A DNA stretch of 64,000 bases from Paramecium tetraurelia (lineage: Eukaryota > Ciliophora > Oligohymenophorea > Peniculida > Parameciidae), in assembly GCF_000165425.1 (NCBI RefSeq), contig NW_001799011.1, positions 249,933 through 313,932 on the forward strand, read 5' to 3'. The position numbers were made by a program, and so were the translations under genes. This document shows, in pieces, positions 26,583-37,362 of this stretch (position 1 is the stretch's first letter; the number at the start of each line of letters is the position of its first letter). Below the pieces are notes generated by a model, which was given only the letters and a program-made list of their open reading frames with translations, ran no database searches and was not told where the DNA came from.

Positions 26583-27609
26583 ATGGAAAACACACTGAAA
26601 AAACTTGAATCATAACCAAATATGAGTTTTCGTAAGTACATTAATTAGGAAAAGAAAACCTTGTATATGAGTTCGATTGATAACTATAAAATGAAATGCG
26701 TTGAAAGATCATCAAATTATGATGGTGTCAAAATTACTTAATTAGGAGGAAACAAATTCATAAAAAATTAACAATACAATAATTTGGCTAGATTAATTAA
26801 TCCAGATATATTGGTCTCCTTAACTGAATAATCAGAGATTTAAACAGGGTATAATTCTATAAAGAGATCTGCTTAAAAATCAGCTAAATTTTTAAAAGAA
26901 AGTTTAAATGAATTAAAAGATACTTAAATTTGCATCTTTGGTGCAATCTAAGGAGGTTTAGATATTGATTAAAAAATTATTGCAGCAGAAACATAAAGGT
27001 TTGCGGCTGATTATCAAAATTTCAAAGGTTTGACTCTCTATGGATTCAATTAAGAAGATTCTTGGAGAGAAAAGGACATGGCTATTTCAGCAATATAAAC
27101 AGTCTTTCATGAATATAATTTATAATATGTTTTGGCAGGACACGGAGAGATCTTATCCATACTTTGGGGTATAAGTTGGGGCATAAAAGGGTTTGAAATT
27201 GAAGAACCTTTTCGATTTGCTCAAAATCACAAAGCACTTTTATTGCCAAAATTGGAAGCAAAAAAAACTGAACTCCAATGCCTTTCTGGAGATAGAATAA
27301 ACTTTTATGAATTAGAGGGCAAGAAAATACGTTTTGTGAATTTTGCTGTAACTTCAGATAGTAAAGAAAATGTAATATTTTCGATAAGTTTAATAGGTTC
27401 CAATCGATCCTGAATGTTCCTGTGTTGTATGCCGGAAACATACAAAATTGTATATATCTCATCTTGTTGAATGCAAGGAAATGAATTCTTAAGTATTATT
27501 GACAATTCACAATATCCATTAATATGTGTAACTCCAGTAGAAATTAGAAGAGATGCACAATTAACAATAATTAAATCAATGGATTAGATGGGTTTTATAA
27601 TAATTATGA
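26583..27609 (+). CDS. queuine tRNA-ribosyltransferase accessory subunit 2-like
   Basis: 333 residues after removal of a 25-nt intron at 27372-27396; the length then fits exactly. TGT enzymes exchange guanine 34 of certain tRNAs for queuine; eukaryotic enzymes pair a catalytic subunit (QTRT1) with a non-catalytic one (QTRT2). Seen: IFGAIQGGLD (the GxVQGG-type motif), GLTLYGF, the barrel segment YVLAGHGEILSILWGI, and the zinc site CSCVVCRKH followed by LYISHLVECKEM and LLTIHNIHQYV, all in family order. At the position expected for the catalytic Asp the text reads GFEIEEPFRF (Glu), which suits the non-catalytic subunit. Zinc ligands Cys-x-Cys-x2-Cys plus the His of TIHN are intact. The ATG at 26583 gives one continuous frame to the intron. 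Confidence 0.82.
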
Positions 27610-27648
27610 TATGAATATATAACAAAAATAGCATTACAATTACATGAA

Positions 27649-29240
27649 TCAATAAAGTGATTTTCTTGCATAAAACAATATGTATGGACTGCTACTGCCA
27701 TCGGTATCATATCTTTATTGTTTTATATCAATTTCTCTAACATCAGAATCATTATAGCGATACCATTTCTAATTGTAGGGATTCTTACTATCACTTTATG
27801 AATATATAAATAATAATTACGCAGTGTAGTGTCCTCCATACAAAGTTCCACTATGATTTACTATTCCACATAAGGAGTATTAACAGTTTTTGGTGGACTA
27901 GTCGACTAAAATTAAGAATGTCTTACGTGAATCCTAGATGAATTTAGTCATATCTAATTCCAATGGAAATTTGACTCTATGATTTAATTTGTCGCTGGAA
28001 AATCTTCGGTAATCAAATCTTTTGATATGAAACATTAAGATATGAGGCAATCTCCAAATTGTAAATTTGCGTTTTACTTTTTAATGCTTTTTGCTTCATC
28101 AAACAATAACGATAAATTAAATACCATTTTGAACAATAATAATCATCAATAGTTTCTTCGATTACATATTTATCTAATAGCCTATCTAAATCCATGTCTT
28201 CCAATATCTTAAATGCTCTTGTAAATGCTAAGGATGTATCTTAGAAGGTGTCGAATGCAAATGAACTGTAGCTACAAACACTACATTTGATAGTATGCAA
28301 TAACTGTCCTTGGAAATAGTCAAGGACTAAACTATTCTCTCTGCTTTTTGAGTAATCCCACCATTCTTTACTCTAAAATATGATAACTGTTTGAATTACT
28401 AAATCTTATAGTGTTCTTCCATTAACATTGTCATTCATTTCTTTATAGGTTGGTTTACTCTTCACTCTGTTTAAGCCAAGACTTAGACCGTCTAACAGTC
28501 CTACTAAAAATTCTTGGGCATCTTACTGAGCATATCCTCTGAAACAGGGCATCACAATTTCTAAAAAAAATAGTAACTACAAAGGAGTTACCAACTGCTG
28601 ATTTGATTCCATAGGGAGCAATAGATTGAAAATTTGGAGTGTTTCTGATGGTGGATACTAATTTGCTGTACTCATTAGGAACAGAGCTGTTTTTAGAATT
28701 CAAGTCTTTTAAGTAGTCACCATTTAAAAAATGTTCATTAAAAGCAGGAACATTAAGTAAGCACTGCAAAACTGAGTTCCTGAATATAATTAAATACAAT
28801 TACATGAAACAGGTATTGCCAATATTTCTTAAACCGCATATGCCTTTGCTGACATTAATCATTGATTTTTATTAATATTATTCTGGTTGAGATTAAGTCA
28901 TAGATGAAATTGTTGAAGTGGTCTTTTGAGTGGTCTATAGGGAAGTTGTCATGACACTTAATTGTTGTTATTAATTAATTTAAGAGGGATATTGTTTTTG
29001 GATGTTGTATTCAATAGCGCTTGTCTACTCGAATAAATAATAACAACTTACTTATTGTGATTGAGTGTTTAGTGTGGATGAACCGTATGTCGAAAAAGGG
29101 GAATATGTTTTGATCTCTTGAGTGGGTGTTGATTAGGTTTTATTAAGTAGCAATGGGTAATTGGGCAACGCTTGCTATTACATTTTATCTTTGGTTGTAC
29201 TTGGTGGTCTTTGATTATTAGTGAATATATTTTGTCTCAT
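27649..29240 (-). CDS. ubiquitin-specific protease (USP/UBP)
   Basis: A cysteine protease that removes ubiquitin from proteins. A disordered Gln/Ser/Thr-rich N terminus (MRQNIFTNNQRPPSTTKDK) precedes the catalytic domain. All triad boxes are visible once several short introns (20-31 nt) are removed: Cys box GLRNIGNTCFMNSVLQCL, spanning a 24-nt intron; GYAQQDAQEFLVGLLDGL; zinc-binding CSVC and CSKC; LMFHIKRFDYRRFSSDK; His box LCGIVNHSGTLYGGHYTA; and the last block WYRYNDS...SPYILFYARKSLY. The active-site Cys, His and Asp/Asn are all present, so it should be active. ATG 29240, TGA 27649-27651. It resembles the USP2/USP21/Ubp-type core. Its start codon lies 17 bp from the divergent RBM39-like gene; its end is 39 bp from the QTRT2-like gene. 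Confidence 0.9.
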
Positions 29241-29257
29241 TATTTAATTAATATAAA
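29241..29257. promoter_or_regulatory. 17-bp divergent intergenic gap
   Basis: The two ATGs facing away from each other (USP at 29240, RBM39-like at 29258) are separated by 17 all-A/T bases. Any shared promoter must overlap coding sequence or rely on very short 5' leaders. Confidence 0.7.
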
Positions 29258-30969
29258 ATGGACGATTTAGATTTTGAGCAATTCCAGCGATACATACAAT
29301 AGGAGCATCATCAAAGTTATAAGCATGATTCCAAGTTGAATGACAAAGAAAAGGATCGCGGACATGATAAAAATAAAGATAAGCATAATAGGGAGAGTCA
29401 TAAGGAAAGAGAAAAGGAGAGGGAGAGGGAAAGGGATAAGAGTGCAGAAAAAAAGAAAAAGAAGAAGGAGGAGAAAAAGGATAAGAAAAAGTAATTAACT
29501 TATTTTTAATGAAGTAGAAGATCAAGATCAGCATCAAAATCATCGAAGAAAAAAAAGAGCAAGAAAGACAAGGATAGAGAAAAAGAGAAAGAATAACATT
29601 AATAAGCAATTACCACTTAGATATTAATGACTAATGATATCTAAAAGAAGAGGGAAATAGCTAAATAGAGGAAAATTGAAATTATGGAAGCAGAAATAAG
29701 AGAGTTGGAAAGGAAAATTGTTGAAGTAGAAAGAGAACTAGAAGAGGCTCATAGATAGGATTTGACTGTTTTAATGTATTGTTTGCCATTGAAAGCAAAA
29801 GAAAAGCACATATATTAGTTTTTCCAAACCGTAAAAAAATATCATTTACTTTTTATAGTTCAATTGCGGCAAAATTAGAGATATCAGAATTATAAGAGAT
29901 CAAAAATCAGGTAGATCTAGAGGAGTAGCATATGTTGAGTTTTATTAAGAGGAATCCATTCCCATGGCCCTAGCACTAAATGATAGATTGTTTATTATGG
30001 ATGGTCAATAAGTAGGCACAATTCCAGTTAAAATATAATTGAGTTAAGCTGAAAAAAATAGAGCTGCCAGAGATTAGAAGAATATGCAAATTAAATAAAA
30101 CAAACTATAATCCATCTAAGACTTACAAAATATGAATGGTCCTGCAAGAGTTCAAATTACAGGCATGGCTGAGCAACTCTAAAAAATTAATGAAGAAGAC
30201 ATAAGAGAAGCTTTTGTGCCCTTTGGTACTATTGACACTGTAGAAATCCCCAAAGATGAATAAGGAAGGATGACAGGAGTTCTTTATGTTACTTATGAAA
30301 AAGCAGAATCAGCGAGGAATATGATTGAAGTCATTAACAATTAGCAATTTTTATTGAATGGAAAACCCATAAAAGTTTAGCTGGTTTCTGGGGCCAATAA
30401 TTATATGGACTTATAATTAGATGATGATTTAGTTTAGAATCCTGTAATGAGAATTACCCTCATGAAAAAATTAATGGATGACAACTTAATTGATAATGTA
30501 AGGGAATTATATATTATTGATAGATCAATTTACCTCCTTTGATGTCATAATTAGGCTTAACTGTTCAAAGAATCCTAAATATTATACAATCTCCTAATCC
30601 CTCTTTAGGTTGTATATCAGGTTGGATGCCTCTTAAACACAATCCACCGGCTTGTCCATGCATCACCAAAGTCATTGTATTGACTAATATGTGGACTGAT
30701 TTGGAAATTTCTAATTAAGCTGCCATTGTAGAACTAAAAGAAGAAGTTGAGAGTATTTTAGTTTTTATATCATAGATGAATGCAAAAAGTATGGTGAAAT
30801 TGAGATGGTATGGGTTGATAAAAAGAATGAAGGAAATGTTATTGTTGTATTCAAATAATGGGAAGCTGCTAAATAAGTAAATGTATTAATGAACAACAGA
30901 AAATTCGGCAATAAAGTTGTTTAAAGTTATTTCATTACAGAAAGTCAATTCATGAGCATCATCAAATGA
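29258..30969 (+). CDS. RBM39/CAPER-like splicing factor
   Basis: Nuclear RNA-binding protein of the U2AF65-like family that works with the spliceosome. Order: a short acidic start (MDDLDFEQFQRYIQ), a Lys/Arg/Glu/Asp- and Arg/Ser-rich region, RRM1 (LTVLMYCLPLKAKEKHIYQFF ... CGKIRDIRIIRDQ ... RSRGVAYVEF), the linker QLSQAEKNRAARD that is diagnostic of RBM39 orthologues, RRM2 (VQITGMAE ... IREAFVPFGTIDTVEI ... GVLYVTYEKAESA) and a C-terminal UHM-type RRM (ITKVIVLTNMW ... CKKYGEIEMVWVDKK ... NVIVVFKQWEAA). Introns seen: 24 nt at 29491-29514, 28 nt before RRM1's RNP1, 26 nt, and 23 nt within the last RRM; each restores the frame. TGA 30967-30969. Confidence 0.9.
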
Positions 30970-31008
30970 TATAGTAATATATAATAATAAACATACAAAG
31001 TAAAGAGT

Positions 31009-32217
31009 TCATTTTTATAGTTTGATTATGTCTAAGGTTGAATTTTTGTTGAACTTCTTTAAATTTTCTAGATTTGGAAATAGTTTATCAAAATTCTTGG
31101 CTAAATTTAATACTTTATTTGATAATTCTACTGTTTCATCCTTGTCAACATTAAGCACTTGTAAAGTTTAAGAGATCTAAGTAATAATAGAAATAAATTG
31201 TTACAATTTCATCACTAGATTCTTGACATAACAGATTGCATCCAATTATTATACATGCTGCTGACAATGATGAATAATTATATTAACTAATTAGTTCATA
31301 ATCGTATAAAACTATTTTAGCTAAGTAGATAACAAGTTAATGCAGTTTCTAATACTAATTTATCAGTTGTAAGGTCATAGTAATAATTTCTGAAATCGTT
31401 GTCCCAACAAAGTTAAAATCTAAAGCCTAAGCTATTTAGCATTCTTTGTCTTTAATTTCATCCTTCGATAACTTTTTGTGTGCTATTTTTTCATGTACTA
31501 TTTGTAATTTTACTGGGTAAATCTCTTCAAACTTACTGGCAATGAACATACAAGTCACACCAACAAGATGTAAATCTTGAGGAACATGTTATTTGGTTGT
31601 TAAATGTAAGAATGTATCCATCAATCTTACAGCCATGAAAAAAGTCTAATCTTTACATTTGTATGATGTTAAGACTTCAACCATCCAATCAACCATCTTG
31701 GCTCTTAAATTATTGCTTATTGTATGCTTTTTTAAAAACTCACACTTCTAAATAGAGTCTTAGGCCTAGTAATTAATAAGAATATTGTCTCCATAAAGAT
31801 AAACCAATTTATTTTAAGGATTCTTCTATTCTTTATTTAAATTGTCTTGATTGCATTAACTAATTGAGGTAGTCTATCTCACTGTAATTGGGGAAAACTA
31901 CGATTGACAGAAATTCTTACAATTTATTCAGTTGTAGAAACAGTTGTTTTTTACTTCACTTCTGGTCTATAATGTAGACTTGATACATTTGGATTTCTTT
32001 GTGTTAAATAGTTTTATTGCTAAGGTTGTTGTTTGATGTCTATGCTCTTGAATTCAATTTCTGTAAAAATACATCAAAATATATTACTTGGTTATCTATT
32101 TAGCAATGTTAATGAGACCAATTGAGTGAATGATTTTTAATTAGCTCTTTTGTCAATATTATTAGAGACTTCTGCTTGGTTCTCCTTTTCAAATATACGT
32201 CTGGTAGTATCTTTCAT
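31009..32217 (-). CDS. B-type cyclin
   Basis: M-phase-type cyclin. Starts MKDTTRRIFEKENQAEVSNN at 32217; a 27-nt intron (GTAATA...TTTACAG) follows the first 46 residues. The cyclin box is clear: ISNNLRAKMVDWMVEVLTSY, FFMAVRLMDTFLHL, LHLVGVTCMFIASKFEEIYPV, LSKDEIKDKECQI, then the second fold with LYDYELISQYNYSSLSAACI. A second intron, 28 nt, lies in the C-terminal fold. TGA 31009-31011 after TLDIIKLQK. No good RxxL destruction box was seen. It is the second cyclin within 8 kb but is quite different in sequence from the one at 24119-25415, so they are not a recent tandem copy. Confidence 0.9.
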
Positions 32218-32671
32218 TGTTGTATAATTATGTTTAACAGATAAATAATTAATGAAATTTATTAATAAACTTATTTTGGTATTTATTATATGAATATGAA
32301 ATAGTTCGAAAATTATGAGAATAAATTTTATTTTAAATATGTTAAATTTTTATGTTATTTACTTCTTACATCATCAAATTTATAATAATCAATGGTGAAT
32401 AGTAACTTCACCATGTTTGCCGGATATGATGATTACATAATTATATAATCCACATAAGGTCTACTTATAATATTTTCTACAAATGAATGATTCCTAGAAC
32501 AAGGAAAAAAAACATCGGTTTAACTGTTTTCCCAATTATTGTAGGCCATTTAACTTCAGATGAGACTCCAGAAGCCTATAGACATAGGTTATTATTTTTA
32601 GGCAGCACTGTTATTCTTGGATGAATTAGTAATATTGGATTGTGATTTGTTGATAAACAAATAGAAGTAAA
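32218..32671. other. intergenic, about 450 bp
   Basis: AT-rich. A short plus-strand frame near 32485-32620 (with GLTVFPIIVGHL) looks a little protein-like but is under 50 codons, and I could not extend it by a clean intron. Confidence 0.3.
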
Positions 32672-33226
32672 ATGGCCAAAACTAGTCTCAAAGAGAATAA
32701 TTAAGTTTAAGATTCTAACACAAACTCTGAGCCTAAACTAGATTGTAATATTTAATTATACACAATTCATAAATTATAACTCAAAGATTTCTTTTAGATT
32801 AAGATTGCTGTAATTTATTTTACTTTAAGACTCAACTATTTCATTCTTGAAACCATTCTTCTAGCAATACTTACTAATTTCATTTATAAATTCTAAAATC
32901 TTTAAAATATTCTCTTACTCAGTATATTATTTTTGGTTATTATGGAATATTCATTGATTATTCAATTTCTTATTATGATTTAATAGGGTGAATAAGCAAT
33001 CAAATTATCATAATTCTAGTATTTTTAAAAGATTTCAATAGTTTAAAAACAACAGTAACTATTCTATAAAACAATATGTCCATTAAATATAGGACATATT
33101 ATTAATAATAGGTATATTCTTATGCCATGTGTTCATATTTTAAACGTTATTGTTAAAAAGATTTAGTTGAATAATGAGCATAGAAATGTTATAAAATTTC
33201 CATTTTTCTATTTTATTTTAATATGA
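32672..33226 (+). CDS. possible small membrane protein
   Basis: Open for 184 codons from ATG 32672 to TGA 33224-33226. A polar N terminus (MAKTSLKENNQVQDSNTNS) precedes two or three hydrophobic segments (IAVIYFTLRLNYFILETILL; LLLSILFLVIM; YSLIIQFLIMI). No family recognised. AT-rich DNA read with only one stop codon can give such frames by chance, so this is a candidate. Confidence 0.4.
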
Positions 33227-33321
33227 GCATTAAGAGTTTTTAGCAATTTTCTAGAAAAATCTAAATAATTTAAAAGGCATCTCAGAACATTAAAAAGTGT
33301 AGAAATATTTAATTAGTTTGA

Positions 33322-34660
33322 ATGTTTTCAGGAGGTTTCAAAGGATTTAGTGGTTTTCCATTTGGAGGAGCAGAAGAAGAAAGTTCTACATCATAACCTT
33401 AAAATGTTGATAATAAATCATTGTATGAATTATTGGGAGTTCAACCAGGTGCCACAACAGATGAAGTCAAGAAGGCTTTTAGAAAAAAGGCAGTCAGAGA
33501 ACATCCAGATAAAGGAGGAGATCCAGAAAAGGTATTTGCACCAAATTTAATAATAAGTTTAAAAAATTAACAGAAGCCTATGAGATACTGTCGAATCCTG
33601 AGAAGAAAGACCTCTATGATAGGTTTGGGATGGAAGGAGTGAAAAATGGTGGAGGAGGAGGAGATATGTCAGATATATTTAGTCATTTCTTTGGAGGAGG
33701 TCGTAAAGAATCAGGTCCAAAAAAAATGAAGGCTAAATTAAGAGAATTAGAAGTGACCTTAGAAGATGTGTATGAAGGAAAGATCATTCATCTTAAACAT
33801 CAGAGAAAGAGAGTTTGTGAGGGATGTGATGGAAAGGGAGGAGCTAACTCTAAATAATGTTCAACTTGTAAGGGCAAAGGAGTTGTTTAAAAATTAACAA
33901 TGTTAGGTCCAGGAATGTATTCGCAATCAAGTGGACCTTGCTCAGATTGCAGAGGTGAGGGTACCATTTTCTCAGAGAAGGATAGATGCAAGAAATGTTA
34001 AGGAAATAAAGTGATTGATGTGGAGAAAGTTGTGGAGATCCCTTTAGAGAAAGGTGTGCCTGAAGAACATGACTATTAATTTTATGGAGAATCAGATGAA
34101 TATCCTGGAGTGATGGCTGGGGATTTGTATGTAAGAATTAGAATAAAGAAACATCCAATGTATGAAAGGAGAGGAGCAGATCTATATACAACCAAAAAGA
34201 TTACATTATTAGAGGCTTTAACTGGCTGTTAATTTACACTTAAATTCTTGGATGGATCTTATCTTAATGTATCCACAAAACCAGGAGAAGTTATCTCTCC
34301 AAGTATTATATTTCTAATAATATTGTATAGATAGTTTTAGAACTATCAAACATAAGGGTATGCCATTCTACAAAGATGCTATGCAAGAAGGAGATCTCCA
34401 TATCTAATTCGAAATTGAAATGCCCACTGAATTAAAATAAGAGCAAATCAATGTTCTCAAAAATGTATTTATTATCAAATTAAACTAAGATTTTACCTAA
34501 ACCAATTGAAAGTAAAGTAAAATTTGACCCCAATAAACGAATCTTTTTGGAAGAATATGATGTTAATAATCTTAATTCTAATCCAGAAGGGGGGAAGAGA
34601 GAGGAGGATGAAGAGGACAGTCAACCAAGAGGTCAAAGGGTTTAGTGTGCTTAATAATGA
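33322..34660 (+). CDS. DnaJ/Hsp40 chaperone, type I, with C-terminal CaaX-like box
   Basis: 419 residues after removing three introns (33532-33557, 34303-34330, 34465-34489); the length then fits exactly. Co-chaperone that stimulates Hsp70 ATPase. Domains in order: Gly/Phe-rich start, J domain with [20 protein letters not shown] and the HPD motif in [10 protein letters not shown], a Gly-rich link, four zinc-binding repeats ([32 protein letters not shown]), and the client-binding region ending in [19 protein letters not shown]. The protein ends VQCAQQ, with the last two Gln encoded by TAA TAA immediately before TGA. DNAJA1/Ydj1 relatives end in farnesylated boxes such as CQTS and CASQ, so this is a likely farnesylation site and membrane or cytosolic class A member. 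Confidence 0.93.
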
Positions 34661-34715
34661 GTTTTTATGTTTCTATTTTTATTATAATTATTTGCTTAAT
34701 AAATTATATTGCAAT

Positions 34716-36064
34716 ATGAAACAGGCAAGAATTACTCGACTCCATCCTATTTTAAGTCCTCCTAAAAATGAAGAAGTAAATCAAATTGTGATAAAGTCTA
34801 GGCTCCTTTCTTTGATCCATGTCCAAAGTTCTAAACTTCATATCATCCCAAATGCAGTTTAGATAGGATTATTTCATACTTATTTTTAAAGCAAAATGAT
34901 ATCAATGGTAAAACCTTTAGCTAAAGACGTATTTGCAAATTAGATGCAACTCAAACTTTTGATGGCCCATCGAAGTGCAGAGTTCTTAAAATTCACCCTC
35001 CTGATGCCAATAAAATTAGTGGATGGTAGAATGTAGGAGGAGAAGTCTCGTATGATTATGATAATGGATGGAAAACTCGATTGACTGATATTTGTACAGA
35101 TATTTAAGAAGATATTAACATTATGAGGAAGGTTCTGATGGATGAAGGGGAATAAAAACATAATTATAAAGCAAGGATTGAATATTTAAGAAGATACATT
35201 GAAGAAATCAATAAGATGTACCATATTGTCAATCTAAAGGAAGACTTAAAGAAATTACGTGGTATTTATAGGAAAAGTAGGGAGGAAATTAAATCATATG
35301 TCAAGTTTAAAGGAACTCGATTCTTTGAAATCGTTCCTTAATTGAAATAAACTTCTAAAACACCCACTGTCTTAGATGAATTCAAAGTATTTAAGCCACT
35401 ATCAGACGAAAAATTGATTGAGAAACAAAAATATCTCGATGATTTATTCAAACATCTGAATAAAAAGAATCAGTAAAAGGAAGTTAAAGAATAATTGGAA
35501 TAACTTGATCAATTAGACAAAATGCTCTAACAATCTGGAGTCAAGATCGATCCCATTCAATCAGATCCTTTTGCTTCAAAAGATATTACGGTTAACAAAG
35601 AAATTGAAAAGAAGTTTGTTTTCGAGGAATTCATTGAAGAATCCAAATAATACGAAGATGAATAAGAAGGTGAATAGCAAGATGAAATCAATGAAGAAAC
35701 TGAAAATACAAAAGGAAATAATTAAAGGCCAAAGAGAGCTTTTAGCTAAATTATTTCAACCAAATAATAAGATAAAAAAAGTGCTGCCCAAGAATTCAAT
35801 TCCTAACACTACTTATTTGAAGTGAAAGATGTGAATTCCTTTGGCTAACAAATTAGATTGAACAGATTAAATAAGATCATGAATGAAATGTTCAAAGAAC
35901 AAAGAAACTTTTCTTAAGATCTTTAACAATATTCATATAATCATATAAAGCCTTAAACTGTCTCAAATATCTCGTGCGAAAATCTTTAAAGTCTCAAACA
36001 TGTAATTTATTACTCATAACATAGAAACTCGTATAAAGCAGAGAAAAAGAATTAAAAAGAATGA
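34716..36064 (+). CDS. uncharacterised protein with coiled coil
   Basis: 440 residues after removal of one 26-nt intron at 34776-34801, which joins MKQARITRLHPILSPPKNEE to a single long frame ending TGA 36062-36064. The N-terminal third looks globular and conserved in style (FFDPCPKF, YHPKCSLDRIISYL, VLKIHPPDANKISGWQNVGG). The middle is coiled coil (DINIMRKVLMDEGEQ through KKLRGIYRKSREEIKSY and later KQKYLDDLFKHLNKKNQQ). The tail is charged and Gln-rich. No family recognised. Starts 55 bp after the DnaJ gene on the same strand. Confidence 0.72.
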
Positions 36065-36401
36065 ACAAATCATCAGTTTAAGAAATTGGAAAGAGAAGCT
36101 CAGTTCACGTTTCTGCATTTTATTCTACTGCAACCTCTAAGCAACAGCTAAAATTTTATTGATAATTCTAAATTAATTAATGAACTATCATATAATAATA
36201 AGATTTTTTAATCCTCATATATTTACTTGAGTATAATTAATTGTCTATATTTAACTTTTAGTTTTTATTCGAATACAAAGCTCATCGTGAAAGAGAGGGA
36301 ATCCTCCTACTTCTGGTTTTTAGGCTCCAAATACAATTCAATTGATATAAATCCCTGTATATATATATATAACAATTAAAATTTATTATTAATTTTCAAG
36401 T
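36065..36401. other. intergenic, about 340 bp
   Basis: AT-rich, with a (TA)n tract near 36358-36371. A patch at 36280-36345 is slightly richer in G and C. No gene recognised. Confidence 0.3.
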
Positions 36402-37179
36402 ATGTTAATTAACAATACTACAGTAAACTAAAAGTTTAAAGTCTCAAATAATGAGAATCGAAACACATAGGAAAGCTATTTTAAACAAGACAAGGAAAAT
36501 TATTATAACCAATGGGAATTAAAATTAAAACAGAGGGAAACTTAAGTATTTAAATCACTCATCTATAGTTTAGTTAGAATAAAAATATAAAGAGTTAAAA
36601 AATTTCTCTAGAAAATTGAAGATTAAGAGTGATGAACTTGTGTAATAAAAATTAGAATTAGGAGAAAAAATAGAAAAATATAATCGACTTTTAGAATAAA
36701 TAATCTAAGCATAAATGTCAGAGAGATAAGTGAGTAGAAATGCCTCATTAACGCCAAATAATAATATTATAAAAACAAATAAAATTGGAATTAATGAATG
36801 TCAGCAAAGAGTTGCAAATTTACTGTAAAAAATTAGACACACCAGCAAAACTAATTTAAAAACTCAATAATATTCTTATTTGGGAAATAATTCTGATTAT
36901 GAAGAAATCCTATTTAGTAAAAGACAAAACCATTCTACTTCCTTAACAGGGATTATGAATATAAGTGCACAAGATTAAATAAATTATTAACAGTAATAAT
37001 AATAATAAAAATAAAATGAAATTTAATAATAAGAAGGAATAAACTAAAAATCATGCTTGCTTTGTTGTGAAAATGAGTTAATGAATCATGAATAGTAATT
37101 GTAATAAATGGAGACAAGCTAAAGGCAGTTTTATTCGAAAGTATATGAAGAAATGAATAAACTCAGGTAACAACTTTGA
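36402..37179 (+). CDS. coiled-coil protein, unknown
   Basis: 249 residues after removing a 28-nt intron at 36546-36573; the length then fits exactly. The N-terminal half is coiled coil (LKLKQRETQ joined to LEQKYKELKNFSRKLKIKSD and KLELGEKIEKYNRLLEQIIQ). A Gln tract (QQQQQQQKQ) precedes CLLCCENELMNHEQQLQQME, which has Cys-x2-Cys-Cys. No known family. TGA 37177-37179. Confidence 0.68.
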
Positions 37180-37362
37180 CATTGAAATAATATATATTTA
37201 TATCATTATAAATAATACTCAGGTGTTTTCTTAATACAAGTCAAAAATGATGGACTATTATGAAGATTAATTTAAAGTTAATTATAATAAAATCATGCTT
37301 AATTTGTTTGATCATTAGATTTATATAGATTTTAATTAAACTAATGCAAATTTTATATTTTG

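Noticed and set aside
24119-32217. The two cyclin genes as a recent tandem duplication
   Set aside because: Cyclin boxes, intron positions and flanks differ too much; they are old paralogues that happen to be close.
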